44,687 nucleotides of DNA from Larix sibirica (lineage: Eukaryota; Streptophyta; Pinopsida; Pinales; Pinaceae), in the NCBI GenBank assembly GCA_004151065.3, contig NWUY0304324450.1, positions 1 to 44,687 of the forward strand, read 5' to 3'. The position numbers and the translations under genes were made by a program. The notes under the pieces were generated by a model, which was given only the letters and a program-made list of their open reading frames with translations, was not told the DNA's origin and did not search any database. Shown here piece after piece: positions 21,382-31,390 of this stretch (position 1 is the stretch's first letter; each line of letters begins with the position of its first letter).

Positions 21382-22129
21382 AACCAGTTCGGGCACACCC
21401 TGCTCTTGACCACCCCTTCATTATCGAACTAGAACCAGCCCTTGCCCTTGCTCTATCGCAAGTGTCTTTCCTTAGAACATAACCCTTCCTTTAACCTGAA
21501 AGTGTTTCGTTTCCTCGTGACTAAAATTAACCATGATTTTGCATAGCCTTATTAAGGTTGTCAAGTGTAAATTCTTAGCACAGAGATATTCCATTTTCGA
21601 CATTTAAAGACTAACGTTTCAAGACAGCTGACCTTTGGTATAAGAGTGTCTCAGAAGTTTTTCCTGCCTTTACCTTTTGCTTCCAGGCTATAGCCTTGAG
21701 CATAAATAGCAAAAAAAAACCTACTTTAGTTTAGATATTGGGTAACTATAGATTAGGTGGTGCATTATGAGGCTCCTTCCTTAATAAATAAATGGGGTCA
21801 CTCTCTTTCTGAAGGCAGTATAGATAGTTACTTACTTCATAAAGGTTAGGTGATATGGATTTCTCTCTTACCTGCCTGAACTTAATATATAGTTACTGCG
21901 GTGTAACCAATATATTATATAGGCGCGGTTGGGAAAGAAGGTTGAAAGCTGTATACCTAGGTGCGTCCTTCGGGTAATCAATGCATCTGACTTGGTTGGG
22001 AAAGAGTTGGTTTGGTTGGGCTGTAAACCTAACACCGGCTAATGTCCACCTAAAACTTATAGCAATCCACTTCATGTATTTCGTCAATTTCATTTATTTC
22101 TCCTTGGTCGAGCGATTTCATTCCTAAAA
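21382..22129. other. Intergenic, no gene seen
   Basis: Mixed sequence. GGTTGGGAAAGA occurs twice (near 21928 and 21995), which produces the short minus-strand frame at 21893-22093. Confidence 0.45.
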
Positions 22130-22177
22130 AAAAGAGGGCGGGGTGGTAAATTGGAGAGTGAAAGGCCGCCCCTTAGA

Positions 22178-22206
22178 CACGACGTTTGTCACTCAGATAC
22201 GTCGTG
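22178..22206. repeat. Hairpin, 8-bp perfect arms, 13-nt loop
   Basis: CACGACGT (22178-22185) pairs with ACGTCGTG (22199-22206). Confidence 0.8.
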
Positions 22207-22665
22207 AAACCAATCTCCAAAAAGAAATTAGTAAACAGCAACGGTGCCTTCGGATCACTGCCGGCTATCGAGTGTATTAAGTCAGGGACTAATGGTTTGT
22301 TCTAAAGGATGCCGGAATAAGCCGTACAATTGGTTGTTCCCCAACCGCCATCGCTCCAACCTTAGGATCCATCGAGGGCAATCCGGTACACCCACCATTG
22401 ATTGAACACAAATTGATATTAATTGGGGCGGGCATATACCTTTCGTAACGTACCTATAAGTAGCCAAAATTAATTGATTCCAACCAATATGTATGTTCGT
22501 GTTTTTCATATTACGGGATTTCTTTGAAAGAGAAAGCTCGATCGATCTGTGTTGCCATTGATCAATTGATAGAGTAGGCCTTACGTGTTCCGGTCCCCCG
22601 TCCTGCGGGGTAATATGGAGAGCTTTCCATAGTGCCATAGACTAAGGGATCACAGGCTTTCTATT

Positions 22666-22701
22666 CATCCATCCCTTACGAGTCATCCATCCCTTACGAG
22701 T
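22666..22701 (+). repeat. Perfect 18-bp tandem duplication
   Basis: CATCCATCCCTTACGAGT is present twice without mismatch. In the minus-strand frame it gives the repeated peptide TRKGWM, in frame. Confidence 0.9.
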
Positions 22702-22965
22702 CCAACCAAATCTATTTGGGATATAATCGGGTAGAACCCAAAAGCACCTCTCTCTATATGGTTCCATAGAGAGGTGGCCAATCGCTTCCCCACCCACCCC
22801 AGTGGTTGGATCCGTGTATGTATACTTAGGAGGAGAGTAGGGCGGCCAGCTCAATACCACGACAGGCCCTTTCAAGGTTGTCTCCGCGAAGGTAGCTTGC
22901 TTACTTTTTTTTGCGCTAGCGAAGGGCACCTTCATGAATGGAATATACATATAAATATAATAAAT

Positions 22966-23013
22966 GGGGTTCTCCGGGTCGGGGAAGACCTCGAAATCAG
23001 AAAGGAGAACCCC
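22966..23013. repeat. Two-tier hairpin, 10-bp outer stem
   Basis: GGGGTTCTCC (22966-22975) pairs perfectly with GGAGAACCCC (23004-23013). Inside, GGTC and GACC (22977-22990) can form a second stem. In plant mitochondria such stem-loops can mark transcript 3' ends; that role is inference here. Confidence 0.8.
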
Positions 23014-23580
23014 GAATAGCAGATGTTGTTGTCAGTTTCAATATTGATTTTAGGTGGTGCGGACTACAACCCCGTCCTGCAGTTCTTTGCGGGAAGAAAA
23101 CCCCCTCCCTCTGCTTTCTTTTATGGGGAGGCGTACAATACCTTTGATCGCGCTCCGCCACAAAGAAAGGGCATACATAAAGGTAGAAGACCGCAATAAC
23201 TTAGTTAGAGATGGCTTTACTTGTCGGATATTTGGTATTAGGGATTTCCAACAAACAATGGTATCGCTAGAAGCTTTGGAACTGGGCGCCTACCCTGAAC
23301 CAAAAGGATCCACTATGAATTCCTCGTGCATAATTGATTTTACTTCAATCCTCGAGCGGCTGCATTGCCCCCCCTCCCTAAAAACAATGGGGCCCCCCGG
23401 GGTAATTGCAATACCAATCTACTGTAGTTAGAGGTGGATGTATCTTCCTCCATATGAGCCGATAACGGAACTGTAAGAGTATAGGAGGGTTTATTTCTTT
23501 CTGTGGCCCTGCTCATAAATGCGAAGATCCAACGGATGTCCCTGCACCGAAGGATCCGATCCAATTGTAGTGGGCTAGGT

Positions 23581-24490
23581 CGGTTCTAAGAGCGAAAACA
23601 CCGAAAAAAACCGAGAGTACCAATCGATAATCCGTGCGATGAGGAGGCAATCAATAAGTGCATTCCACCTATATGTGCACCGGGGATATCCGATCAGAGT
23701 CTTACGCTCACTGATAAATAAATAACTCACTTCATTTTTGCAGAGATAGACTGTAGATGTGCGCTGGGGAGATCAGTCTTACGCGTACTTGGGAGATCAG
23801 TAGTAGGCCGGAAATAAATCCATAAATGTCTGCCTTTTATACGGCCAGGCTACGCTACGCTTCTGGCTTTCCTAACCCTTCTTAGATCAGGTGAGCTATC
23901 TTTCCTAAGTTACTTATTAAGTGGGGGGGAGCCGAGACTGATTGACCTACGGGTTTATGCCACTTGATGAAGGACACTCTCTCTATATCTCGTCCATCGT
24001 ACCATCAAAAGCCTCCCCCCATACATAAATCCTTCCCTCTATACATCCATCCATTCACATTTATAAGGCACTGAAGGAGAATCACTCCAAGCCAAGCTAG
24101 CCTTACGGGGCAGGCGGAGTCACTATTATTCTATGAGCAAATCCTCTGCTTCGGGTAACCCTATATCTCTTCAAATGGCTACTTCCGGGCAATAAATGAA
24201 ACGATTTTATCCCAGATAGAGAAATCCCTCGTTGGGGTACTTTATATAGCTTGTTTATATTTGGATACTGGGAGACAGGGAGACTGGGCCTACTATGAAC
24301 GGGCATGAGAGCAGAAGACCTTGGATAACGGGGTTACTGGGTAACTGGCTTCCTTATACCTTACCGTAGTGACAGAAATGGTACCACTTCCTTGAGTCTC
24401 TACCCTACCGTTCCCACCCATCCAGCTTTCGAACTCACCCCCGGAGCTTATGACCAGCCTTCCCGTTCGCTTTCGTCCTCCCTGACCGTC
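23581..24490. other. Intergenic, no gene seen
   Basis: Contains near-repeats around GGGGAGATCAG / TTGGGAGATCAG with CTTACGC words (about 23690-23800), and CATACATAAATCC / TACATCCATCCATTC near 24020. No coding support. Confidence 0.45.
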
Positions 24491-24870
24491 TTTCAATGGC
24501 CCTTCTATTGAACCCACCCAAGGATTAGTCTTTCAACGTTCCTTGACCTTCGCTTTCGTCGTCATTTGCGTTATTCGCTGTCCTTCGCTTTCCATTCGCG
24601 TCATTCGCTGTCCTTAACCCGAGAGACTTTATCCTTTACCTTCTTAGGACCAGCCAGTAATCCAATAAGCTAGGTAGGACCAGCCTTTTTGATCGTCTTA
24701 CCAGACCTTCCAGACAAGGTAGGACCAGACCTTCCTCTCCCTAGTGACCGGGTAAATTGAAAAGTGATAGGTAGGACAAGTAATCTCCCGTATGAGGGCG
24801 GTGGAAAGCCAGCAACCACCCATTCCCTCCTTTACCTTCTCTCGATGGCTCTTCTATTGAACCTACCCAC
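24491..24870 (+). repeat. Decayed tandem and direct repeats upstream-left of ccmFc
   Basis: TCAATGGCCCTTCTATTGAAC near 24493 and TCGATGGCTCTTCTATTGAAC near 24842 are a 28-bp direct repeat with about three mismatches (it continues as CCACCCA / CTACCCA). Between them, TTCGCTTTC...GCGTTATTCGCTGTCC is followed by a second copy ending GCGTCATTCGCTGTCC (24548-24613). TAGGACCAG also occurs repeatedly. The block lies just 3' of the ccmFc stop codon. Confidence 0.75.
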
Positions 24871-24943
24871 TTCCCGTTCGCTTTCCTTGGCCAACCTCCT
24901 CCCTCCCTCACCACCTTGAGTAAATCCTCCTTCGACTCCGGAT

Positions 24944-27900
24944 TTATGCAATTATGAACTTCACTTTACTTTTTTGATTCCGATGCGACTTATCCTTCTG
25001 GAGCTGACGTAACAAACTACGCAAGCCTCCTGGCGGAGCCAACAGAAATCCTATCCGAATGCGAAAAATAAGAGGCAGTTTCATCATGGTGGTATACCAG
25101 CCGCCTGTTTCGAAACCTCCAGTTCCAACCGGAGCATATGGATCCGTAAATAGATTTGTATTTATAGTAGCTTTAGTTGTGCTCGTCGTTTCTTGAATGG
25201 AGAAAAAGTATCTCTTTTCCGGGAACATGGTCAACCAGAAACTATTATGTCCGCGATTATTTATCCACCACGATCTTTCACGATGCAGAAAATAATCCAG
25301 TTTTCCATTCTCATAAGAGGAAAAGTGGATTGGCAACAGGTCGATTATGGCACGAAGTGATTCATCATGCTCGAACATAAATGGGTTCGTTAGGGACGGT
25401 TTATAGATCATAAAATTACCACAAATGGAATGAAAAGTGGGTCCATGTAAATGATCAATACCCCGCAAACAAAAAAGCTCCTTCCCCATATGGAGTTCGG
25501 AACCCAAAGGCAATCGTTGAGTAAACTGTATCTTTTCCGTGCTAGTTGACCTGAGCCGCACCATTACTGCTGGGGCTCGGCCTCCGAACCGTACGTGAGA
25601 CGAGTTTTTGCCTCATACGGCTCTTCCCATGGGGCAAGTAAAGGCAAGTAAGGTCCCGCCCTTTATTTAAGGGGGTTATATATGCTCAGGGCTGGCTGCT
25701 CAAAGAGCGCGTTCTTTCTAAGGTGTTGTGTCCTCTCCTCATCATATCCTTATCGCGCGAACTAGGGCAGTCGTTAGTGGCTGAGTTAGCGTGGTACAGC
25801 ACTAAGACAAATAGCTCCAGGAAAGTATTTACAAAGTCCCAGTAAAGTATTTTAATAGCCCTTAAATTCATTGGTGAATGAACACCTTCACTTTTTAAAA
25901 ATACGTCTATAACGAAAGTAGGCGCCTAACGCCTTAAATGAGTGGGCTGTGGTAGAACGTTGTTATGGAGTTATTCTCCTTATGTATGCACTTATCTCCC
26001 TGGCTGGCAAATTACCTAAATTATACGAGTCAATACGTTATGAGTTAGCGTGTCAAAGCACAAGACAGATATATTTTTCTATCCCACTAATTAGCCCACT
26101 TAATTTAGTCGCCCCTATACAACCAGTGACTTAGGAACTTTTTAGTTACTCACCCTACCCGGGGGATCTTTGTGTCGTCAAGAACCTTGCCCTCCCGGTC
26201 GGGCGCGGCTCTACAACTCGCCTCTGGTGTACACTTCGTTACATAAGTAATAGCAAGGTCCTTACACGTTACAGAAAGGCATTGCAAGGTCATCCTGGTC
26301 CTGGTCTTATCTGCCTGAGTTAGAGTTCAGGAAGAGATGGCCAAAAACCCACGGTGGGGGGATAGAATAAGCTTGTGAAGAGAAGAGGCAAGCTTATTAT
26401 CCCCCCCACATAATTTGTGTGATATACGGTATTTATATAATAGAGTAAGCAGCAGCTAATAAATAATAATTGTTGTCTGACCACTCTTTTTTCCTATCAG
26501 AGCAAAGATAGATCCGAATGAACTGCCCATCTCATTCCTCACTCGCCATTGGCCCCGAGTCCCCACGTCCGCTTCCTCCCCTCCCTCCTGGCCTTGCCCA
26601 TCCTTATGGAAAAAGGAGGGGGGGCGTGGTTGGCTTTGCCAACATCAGGGTCCTTCATTGGCGAGCCTGGAGGTTTTGGCTTTTTGGGAATATCCTGTTC
26701 CCACCGCGCTCACGGCCCGGCTGGCCCGCCGGTTGAACCGGGGCGGCTTAGTGGGAATTATCCCGTTCCCTGGTAAATGAAATGGTTGGATGCGGGATCT
26801 ACTCCACGAGGAGCGGTACGGACGTAGATGGTATCATCACGACCTCTCTTTCCGTACCGCTGGGGATGCTTAACGCCACTTCGCCAACTGGCGTTACCTG
26901 CGGTGATTATTAGTGTATCTCAGTGTGGTCAGCACTGGGTGTCTCCGAGCAGCGGGGCTTACACCCATTCACATTAGTTCATCCAAAGTTCCCGACCCTC
27001 ATGCACGAATTTGGGGATGAGCCATCTTCCTATCAATAAAGGTTCAGGAGTCAACTGAGCATCTCAGCGGCGGGATTTAATACCCGAAATTGAACCGGAG
27101 TTCACGCCGCCCGCCCTTAATAAATAGGAGACGTGGGCCCTCCAGCAATTATGATCGCACATAAGCCAGCCACGGGTCGCGCGACAAAATAACACCCATA
27201 ATGAAAATGCACACTCCTCCATGTGAAAGATTCATATTCATTGAAGCTTTTCGGTAGTAGCCGGGACCAACAGCCATCAGCAGTCGACTCGTTGGGTTGG
27301 CGAGAGAACGCGCTTCAAGCCCAAATTCTGCCTCGAGTGGCACACCCCCCCCACAAGCACCACCCGACGAAGGGGGGACGGGTAAAGCTACAGGCCCGAA
27401 TTCCCTTCTTTCCCAATGGGGGAGTGGGGGGCAAAAGCTCCCGGGGAACCTTATCTTGTCATTTCGTCGTTGCTTATTCCCGTTGGGCCGAAGCGTTTGG
27501 CGTTTTCTTCGGAGCCCCTTGTTCGCTAACCTATCGCGCCCATGATTGTATGGTAAGAGAGGGGTACGAAATAATAGTAAACGGAGCACACCGCGGAAAG
27601 ATTCTGGATATGACAAGTCTCCCATGAATCCGAGAAGAATAAAAGGAAAAACGAGAACGGAGCAAAATGATGCGTCTTTAGCTCTAGTTTCGGGTGAGCT
27701 TTTATAAATTATGTTTGGTAATTTCATAGGGCGGCTTGCTCCAACCAACACTATACCTTTCGCTTCGTCCATAGAGCGTATGAATCCCCTGGGATGTATA
27801 TATACTAGAGAGGGCAATAGAGATGTAGGAATAGGTATTATAGTTCCACTGGAAGAAGGAGCACCAGTGGATACATCTCTACCGACGAACCATTTCAATA

Positions 27901-27973
27901 GTACGGGTGCTGCCGTGCCACGAGGCACGACCATTGAAGTAATGAAAAATAATAAGTTCTGCGGTTGGACCAT
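24944..27973 (-). CDS. ccmFc: ccmFc, cytochrome c heme lyase subunit Fc (two exons)
   Basis: Exon 1 is 27973-27183 and exon 2 is 25544-24944, giving 463 aa. CcmF is the inner-membrane heme lyase of system I cytochrome c maturation; land-plant mitochondria encode it as separate Fn and Fc parts. I recognise the Fc part throughout: VPRGTAAPVLLKWFVGRDV near the N-terminus, NGNKQRRNDK, VALPVPPSSGGACGGGVP, SHGGVCIF (residues 250-257) at the end of exon 1, LPLGSELHMGKE, HGPTFHSICGN, FEHDESLRA, WLTMFPEKRYF, GGWYTT, and the C-terminal membrane segment and basic tail. Residues 418-435 are hydrophobic. Length suits the family (about 440-460 aa). I chose ATG 27973 because it gives the conserved MVQ start; an upstream in-frame TTG at 27991 adds six residues. 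Splicing joins TC|T and keeps frame. No stops or frameshifts. Many Pro/Arg codons look like C-to-U editing sites. Confidence 0.95.
25586..25623 (-). other. Group II intron domain V, enlarged tip
   Basis: Starts GAGCCGTATGAGG and ends CTCACGTACGGTTC, forming the standard lower and upper stems with the catalytic AGC-type base. It is 38 nt by my count, against the usual 34; the extra four bases are in the apical loop. Confidence 0.85.
25705..25735 (+). repeat. Dispersed repeat, intron copy (partner at 41740)
   Basis: GAGCGCGTTCT, TAA and TGTTGTGTCCTC match 41740-41771 with a one-base length difference and about three substitutions. Confidence 0.75.
25782..26066 (+). repeat. Imperfect direct repeat inside the intron
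   Basis: TGAGTTAGCGTGGTACAGC followed by ACTAAGACA (from 25782) resembles TGAGTTAGCGTGTCAAAGCA followed by CAAGACA (from 26041). This suggests an internal duplication of intron sequence. Confidence 0.65.
26185..26205 (-). repeat. Bpu-like remnant in the ccmFc intron
   Basis: CCTTGCCCTCCCGGTCGGGC matches the element at 16859 (CCTTGCCCTCCC...GGTC) with the central TTT deleted and the distal end diverged. Confidence 0.45.
26354..26409. repeat. Long hairpin in the ccmFc intron, 21-22 bp arms
   Basis: GTGGGGGGATA...ATAAGCTTG (26354-26375) pairs with CAAGCTTAT...CCCCCCCAC (26389-26409), with one bulged base and a 13-nt loop. Confidence 0.85.
26812..26861. repeat. Hairpin in the ccmFc intron, 11-bp perfect arms
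   Basis: AGCGGTACGGA (26812-26822) pairs with TCCGTACCGCT (26851-26861) across a 28-nt loop. It is likely part of the domain I fold. Confidence 0.8.
26871..26896. repeat. Hairpin in the ccmFc intron, 8-bp perfect arms
   Basis: TAACGCCA pairs with TGGCGTTA across a 10-nt loop, directly next to the previous hairpin. Confidence 0.8.
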
Positions 27974-30614
27974 CTGCTCTATTCGTTCCAATGATTATTG
28001 CTTCTCCAGATAAAATAGGAGACGTCATCCTAAAAATGAAGGTGTTCGCAACGCATACCGAAAGGATCGAAATTTACCATTAATTACTAGTTTTAGCACC
28101 AGGTCAAAAAGTAGTACACATAAATAAGATTGAATTATGGCATAGGTATAAAAATTATGGGAGAAACATGATAGGAAAAATAGAGAGCTCCCGGATTAAG
28201 GAAAGAGCCTTTATTCGTTGGCTCCAACTACTCCATCGTTCGAACCAGCCAGACAGATGTGATGCAAGGTTATCCCACCCAAGTGATTACTTGACCGTTA
28301 TCTAAAGTGCTTCCTTTTCCGACGTGCGTGAAGTACTCCATATTGGTTGGATGGCACAGGGCATGAGGTTAATACTCATTACGTGACGGCCGGAACAGTA
28401 AAATACTTGAGGTGCATTCTGCCCACCGTTGTTGCATTCATTATTTTGAAAAAGGTCCTTAAAGGCCCTCGCCCTCCTTCCTTGCCCTCCTTGGGTCTTT
28501 AGAGCCATAACCCTACCTTTCCTTTCTCCAAACAAAGTGTTAAGGAAAATAAGGCAAGCGTAATTAATGACAAATATATATCTATATATAGAATGACCTC
28601 TTTCTTTGTATATGTAATTATGGATCAATTTTTTTTTTAGGTGCATGAAGCCTTGCAACCCTAGAAGGTGAGCCTTTACCATACCCAACTAATGCTGTGT
28701 ATCTGCATAAGTATCATGCTTGACTTGTCTGCTCGAGACTAGGACTTCCTTGATCCTTTCACTATCCTCGTTTCAGCTTACCTCATTTAGGTGATGCATT
28801 ATAAAGTCTTATCGGAGTCCGCTCATATTGTAACACACTGACTATACTTGTGTTCATGCATTTTTCACTCTGTTCCACTCTATTTTGTATAATAAACCTC
28901 ATCTCACCTTATTATAGTCGACCAGGATGTGTCATGGTATGCCTACTTTTATGGTCCTAGATAAAGATAATCCTTCCCTCTGTATATGATCATGCATCAG
29001 TAAATAAGTGTGTCAGCATCTAAATCGGGCTACAGTGATAACTATACCTACAAAGCCCATAAAATTAGGTGGGCACTATTATAGTTTATCACTTACAGGA
29101 CAGAGCATAGTCCAGGCTTACACATGTGTCCTAAGTGATGATCATTACATGCCAAGGTGCAAAAGGATCCTACCTGGTCATCACATCTAAGGAGCTACCC
29201 GCCCTCTAAGATGTGATGAGCCATAAAAAGTATTTGAATGAGAGACCCCACTAATCTACCCATCCATCATGTTTGTGTACTCGCCTCACTGTGCTATACT
29301 TAAATAGTATGAGCAGGCTTTGAAATGACTATATGATTCTAGCCTGCATGTGCATAAGTATTTAATAGGGCCTTTAAAGTATAAATAATACCTACCTCAC
29401 AGGTTCCTCTTGTAGGTCCTTGCATTGGGTATACTGTATTGCTGAGTGTCATAAAGTGTTCCCTTCTAGTCACATGAAGTGTCCCTTTCTCATAGCTGAT
29501 CATAATCCCATCGTGATGAATTGAGTAGTTGCAGTAGTCTCATCTGAGTTGTTGCAGCTCCTCCTCATCGTGGTATTAGCAGCTCCTAATGTCTAAGAAT
29601 CTAAGGAGTTGTTCGGTTAATCCATATCTAAGAATCTACGGAGTCGGTTAATCTAAGTTGTTGTTGCTAATATCTTTTAACGGTAATCAGGGTGGTAGTT
29701 ATAATGCTAAGGGTAGTTATAATGCTAAGGGTGAATGAGTGGTTTGTTGGTTCCTCCCTCCCGATAAGCAACATTATTAGGATCTTTACCGTTAATCCAG
29801 GAAGTTACATCTATCTGTTGGGTTTTTGTTGGTTAGTTCATAAGGGCTAAGGTTCTCTACTTTGGTTCCAGGGCTCTCTCTACTTCTAAGTCTACATATT
29901 GGGTGGTCATAGCCGCCACTGACTGATCCCACCTACCCAAGCACAGGAAAGGGACTGTCACTGAATGTAGACGTTCACTCATTTCAGGGACTGTAACTGA
30001 ATCCATCCATAGTCTATTTAGTTATAATATAGTTATAAGGAATATATAGATTCTATCATGTAGCTTCGTGTTTCAAAGACATGTCCCCACCCATCTTGAA
30101 GGCATGTTTCCACCCCTAGGATGCCTTTCCGGGGCATTGAAGGAAACTTAGATTGACAGCATCCGTATCCTTCTGCTCTAGCATAAAACCTAGGCATTGG
30201 TATCTTATATGATGCTCTCACTATCAACTCCTTCAATGCTATAACTATAAACTCCGTGCTTATAAGCCCGCTCATTCTAACACGGGCCTTATAAAAAGGT
30301 GGGCATCCAAGGTGAGTTGGGATAAATGTGAATTGAATTAAAGCCAGACGCAAAGCCTATAAAGACGAGATGTTCTCGGCGAAATCCCAGGAGAAAAGAA
30401 AAGGTGAAATAAGAGATCGATAAGATGCTTAAGGCCAAGTTTCTTTTCCCGTGGAAGAATCAGATTGGATCCTCCCAATAGTAATACAAAACAAAAAGAC
30501 TGGAAGGGGATAGATTAGTGTCTGTGTGGATTTTTGGGGTCTGAATGCAGATTGCATTCACGGTTCCTTTCCTACCCCTTGAAGCGATGAAGTTATAGAT
30601 CATGTTGCGGGAAA
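27974..30614. other. Intergenic, upstream of ccmFc, no second gene seen
   Basis: Includes the ccmFc leader (27974 to about 28200). I found no convincing CRTA-type mitochondrial promoter there. Farther out the sequence is balanced. Small duplications include ATCTAAGAATCTA(A/C)GGAGT near 29592-29643 and GGTAGTTATAATGCTAAGGGT twice near 29690-29733. The frames at 28302-28688 and 30033-30353 (minus) match nothing I recognise. Confidence 0.45.
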
Positions 30615-30648
30615 GGAAGACGCTTGCTCGACCAAAGGGAGAGCAAGG
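30615..30648 (+). repeat. Bpu-like short interspersed element, copy 3 (diverged)
   Basis: GCTTGCTCGACCAAAGGGAG then AGCAAGG aligns with the core of copy 1 at about four differences. The 3' AAGG is kept; the 5' end reads AAGACG. Confidence 0.65.
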
Positions 30649-30740
30649 AAGCCTATTAGTTTACTATTTACTATTTCTTTTTATGGTTACCGTTATGTTT
30701 TTATTGCAGGAAGAAGACAATAAGAATAATACAACCTTGG

Positions 30741-31165
30741 CCATAGAGTAGAGTGGGAGTGGGGCTCGTATGTATAAAATGCGATGCCTTTGGGCCTGAA
30801 AAATGCCCCTGCTGTCTTCTCTAGAATTGTTATAGCTGTGTTCGGAGGTTTACCTGGATGAATGGACAGTATTTAGTATACTGAAGGATCACGCGGAGAT
30901 GTTGTGACTGATGTTAGAGAGGTGCCGACAGTTGTAACTATCCCTTAACTAAAAGAAATGTATCTTTTGCATGTCATTCGACACTCGACCATGTGGTTTG
31001 AAAGAATGGTGTTATCGCGGATCCAGCTAAGATTGCCACTATAGTAAACCTAGAGGCTCTGACCAACGTCACGATGTTACGATCTACATTAGGCACACTG
31101 GAGATTACAGAAGGTTCATCAGAGGCTATGCCGCAATAACAGAACCTATGGAGAGGCTGCTAAGT
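30741..31165 (+). mobile_element. Decayed Ty3/gypsy reverse transcriptase fragment
   Basis: Plus-strand pieces in shifting frames read GLKNAPAVFSRIVIAVF (normally MPFGLxNAPAxFQRxM), then YLDEWTVFSILKDHAEML (the YxDD box, here YLDE), then KKCIFCMSF and ADPAKIATIV. Next is LRSTLGHTGDYRRFIRGYAA followed by ITEPMERLLSKTEDP, which matches the gypsy connection region (LxSFLGxxxYYRxFIxxFAxIxxPLxxLLxK). Frameshifts and stops are frequent. It starts at the catalytic part, whereas the 8-kb fragment holds only the N-terminal part, so the two may come from different copies. Confidence 0.8.
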
Positions 31166-31390
31166 AAAACCGAGGATCCACGAAAATGATAACACTATAC
31201 CTTCTCCCTGTAAGGAAAATGCGAATAGACTGCCTCCCAATTCTAAAGCCATCACCTTTGATTGCGACCAGGATATCGAAGCTCGTCTTCCTTCTTCCAC
31301 CCCCTTCCAAATAGGGGTCGACGTGAGGGGCACCATTAGGCCCTTCTATCTTCATTGATGTTTAGTGGACAAAGGGGCCTCCTTTTACCA
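31166..31390. other. Possible continuation of the gypsy fragment
   Basis: Follows the connection region directly and might be the RNase H part, but I cannot recognise its motifs. The minus-strand frame here (31146-31355) is a shadow. Confidence 0.3.

Larger units (their letters stand above)
21180..21450 (+). repeat. CTATAG-rich decayed repeat
   Basis: ACCAGCCTATAG occurs at about 21200 and 21249, with further GCTATAGGCT / AGCCTATAG words to 21381. AACCAG(C/T) recurs between them. The block includes the perfect palindrome annotated next. Confidence 0.65.
22130..23580. other. GC-richer block with overlapping open frames, unassigned
   Basis: This stretch stands out by base composition and by carrying frames longer than its neighbours: minus 22282-22638 (118 codons), minus 22642-22950 (102 codons), plus 23054-23431 (125 codons, GTG first codon). 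None has a domain I recognise, and codon use does not settle the strand. The clean hairpins at 22178 and 22966 suggest RNA structure. Options are a diverged intron or intergenic region of an old mitochondrial gene, or a lineage-specific reading frame. Confidence 0.4.
25545..27182 (-). other. ccmFc group II intron, 1,638 nt
   Basis: Minus strand, 5' boundary GCGCGACC (consensus GUGYG), 3' boundary ...GGTCAAC (AY rule). Domain V lies at 25623-25586. Domain VI follows, with stem GAGCC/GGCTC and an unpaired A at 25552, seven bases before the last intron base, the usual branch-point distance. No maturase or other reading frame of substance lies inside. Several strong hairpins at 26354-26409, 26812-26861 and 26871-26896 probably belong to the intron fold or to insertions in it. 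The intron also holds a Bpu-like remnant and a segment repeated at 41740. Confidence 0.9.

Noticed and set aside
25177-25380. Plus-strand frame of 67 codons
   Set aside because: Antisense to ccmFc exon 2.
26518-26776. Two overlapping plus-strand frames, Pro/Gly-rich
   Set aside because: Inside the ccmFc group II intron on the wrong strand and explained by GC-rich hairpin sequence; no maturase motifs.
27223-27627. Plus-strand open frame of 134 codons
   Set aside because: Lies antisense to ccmFc exon 1, whose protein is clearly recognisable; an antisense shadow.
27974-27991. Six-codon N-terminal extension of ccmFc from a TTG
   Set aside because: The ATG at 27973 gives the family's conserved MVQ start; nothing supports TTG initiation.
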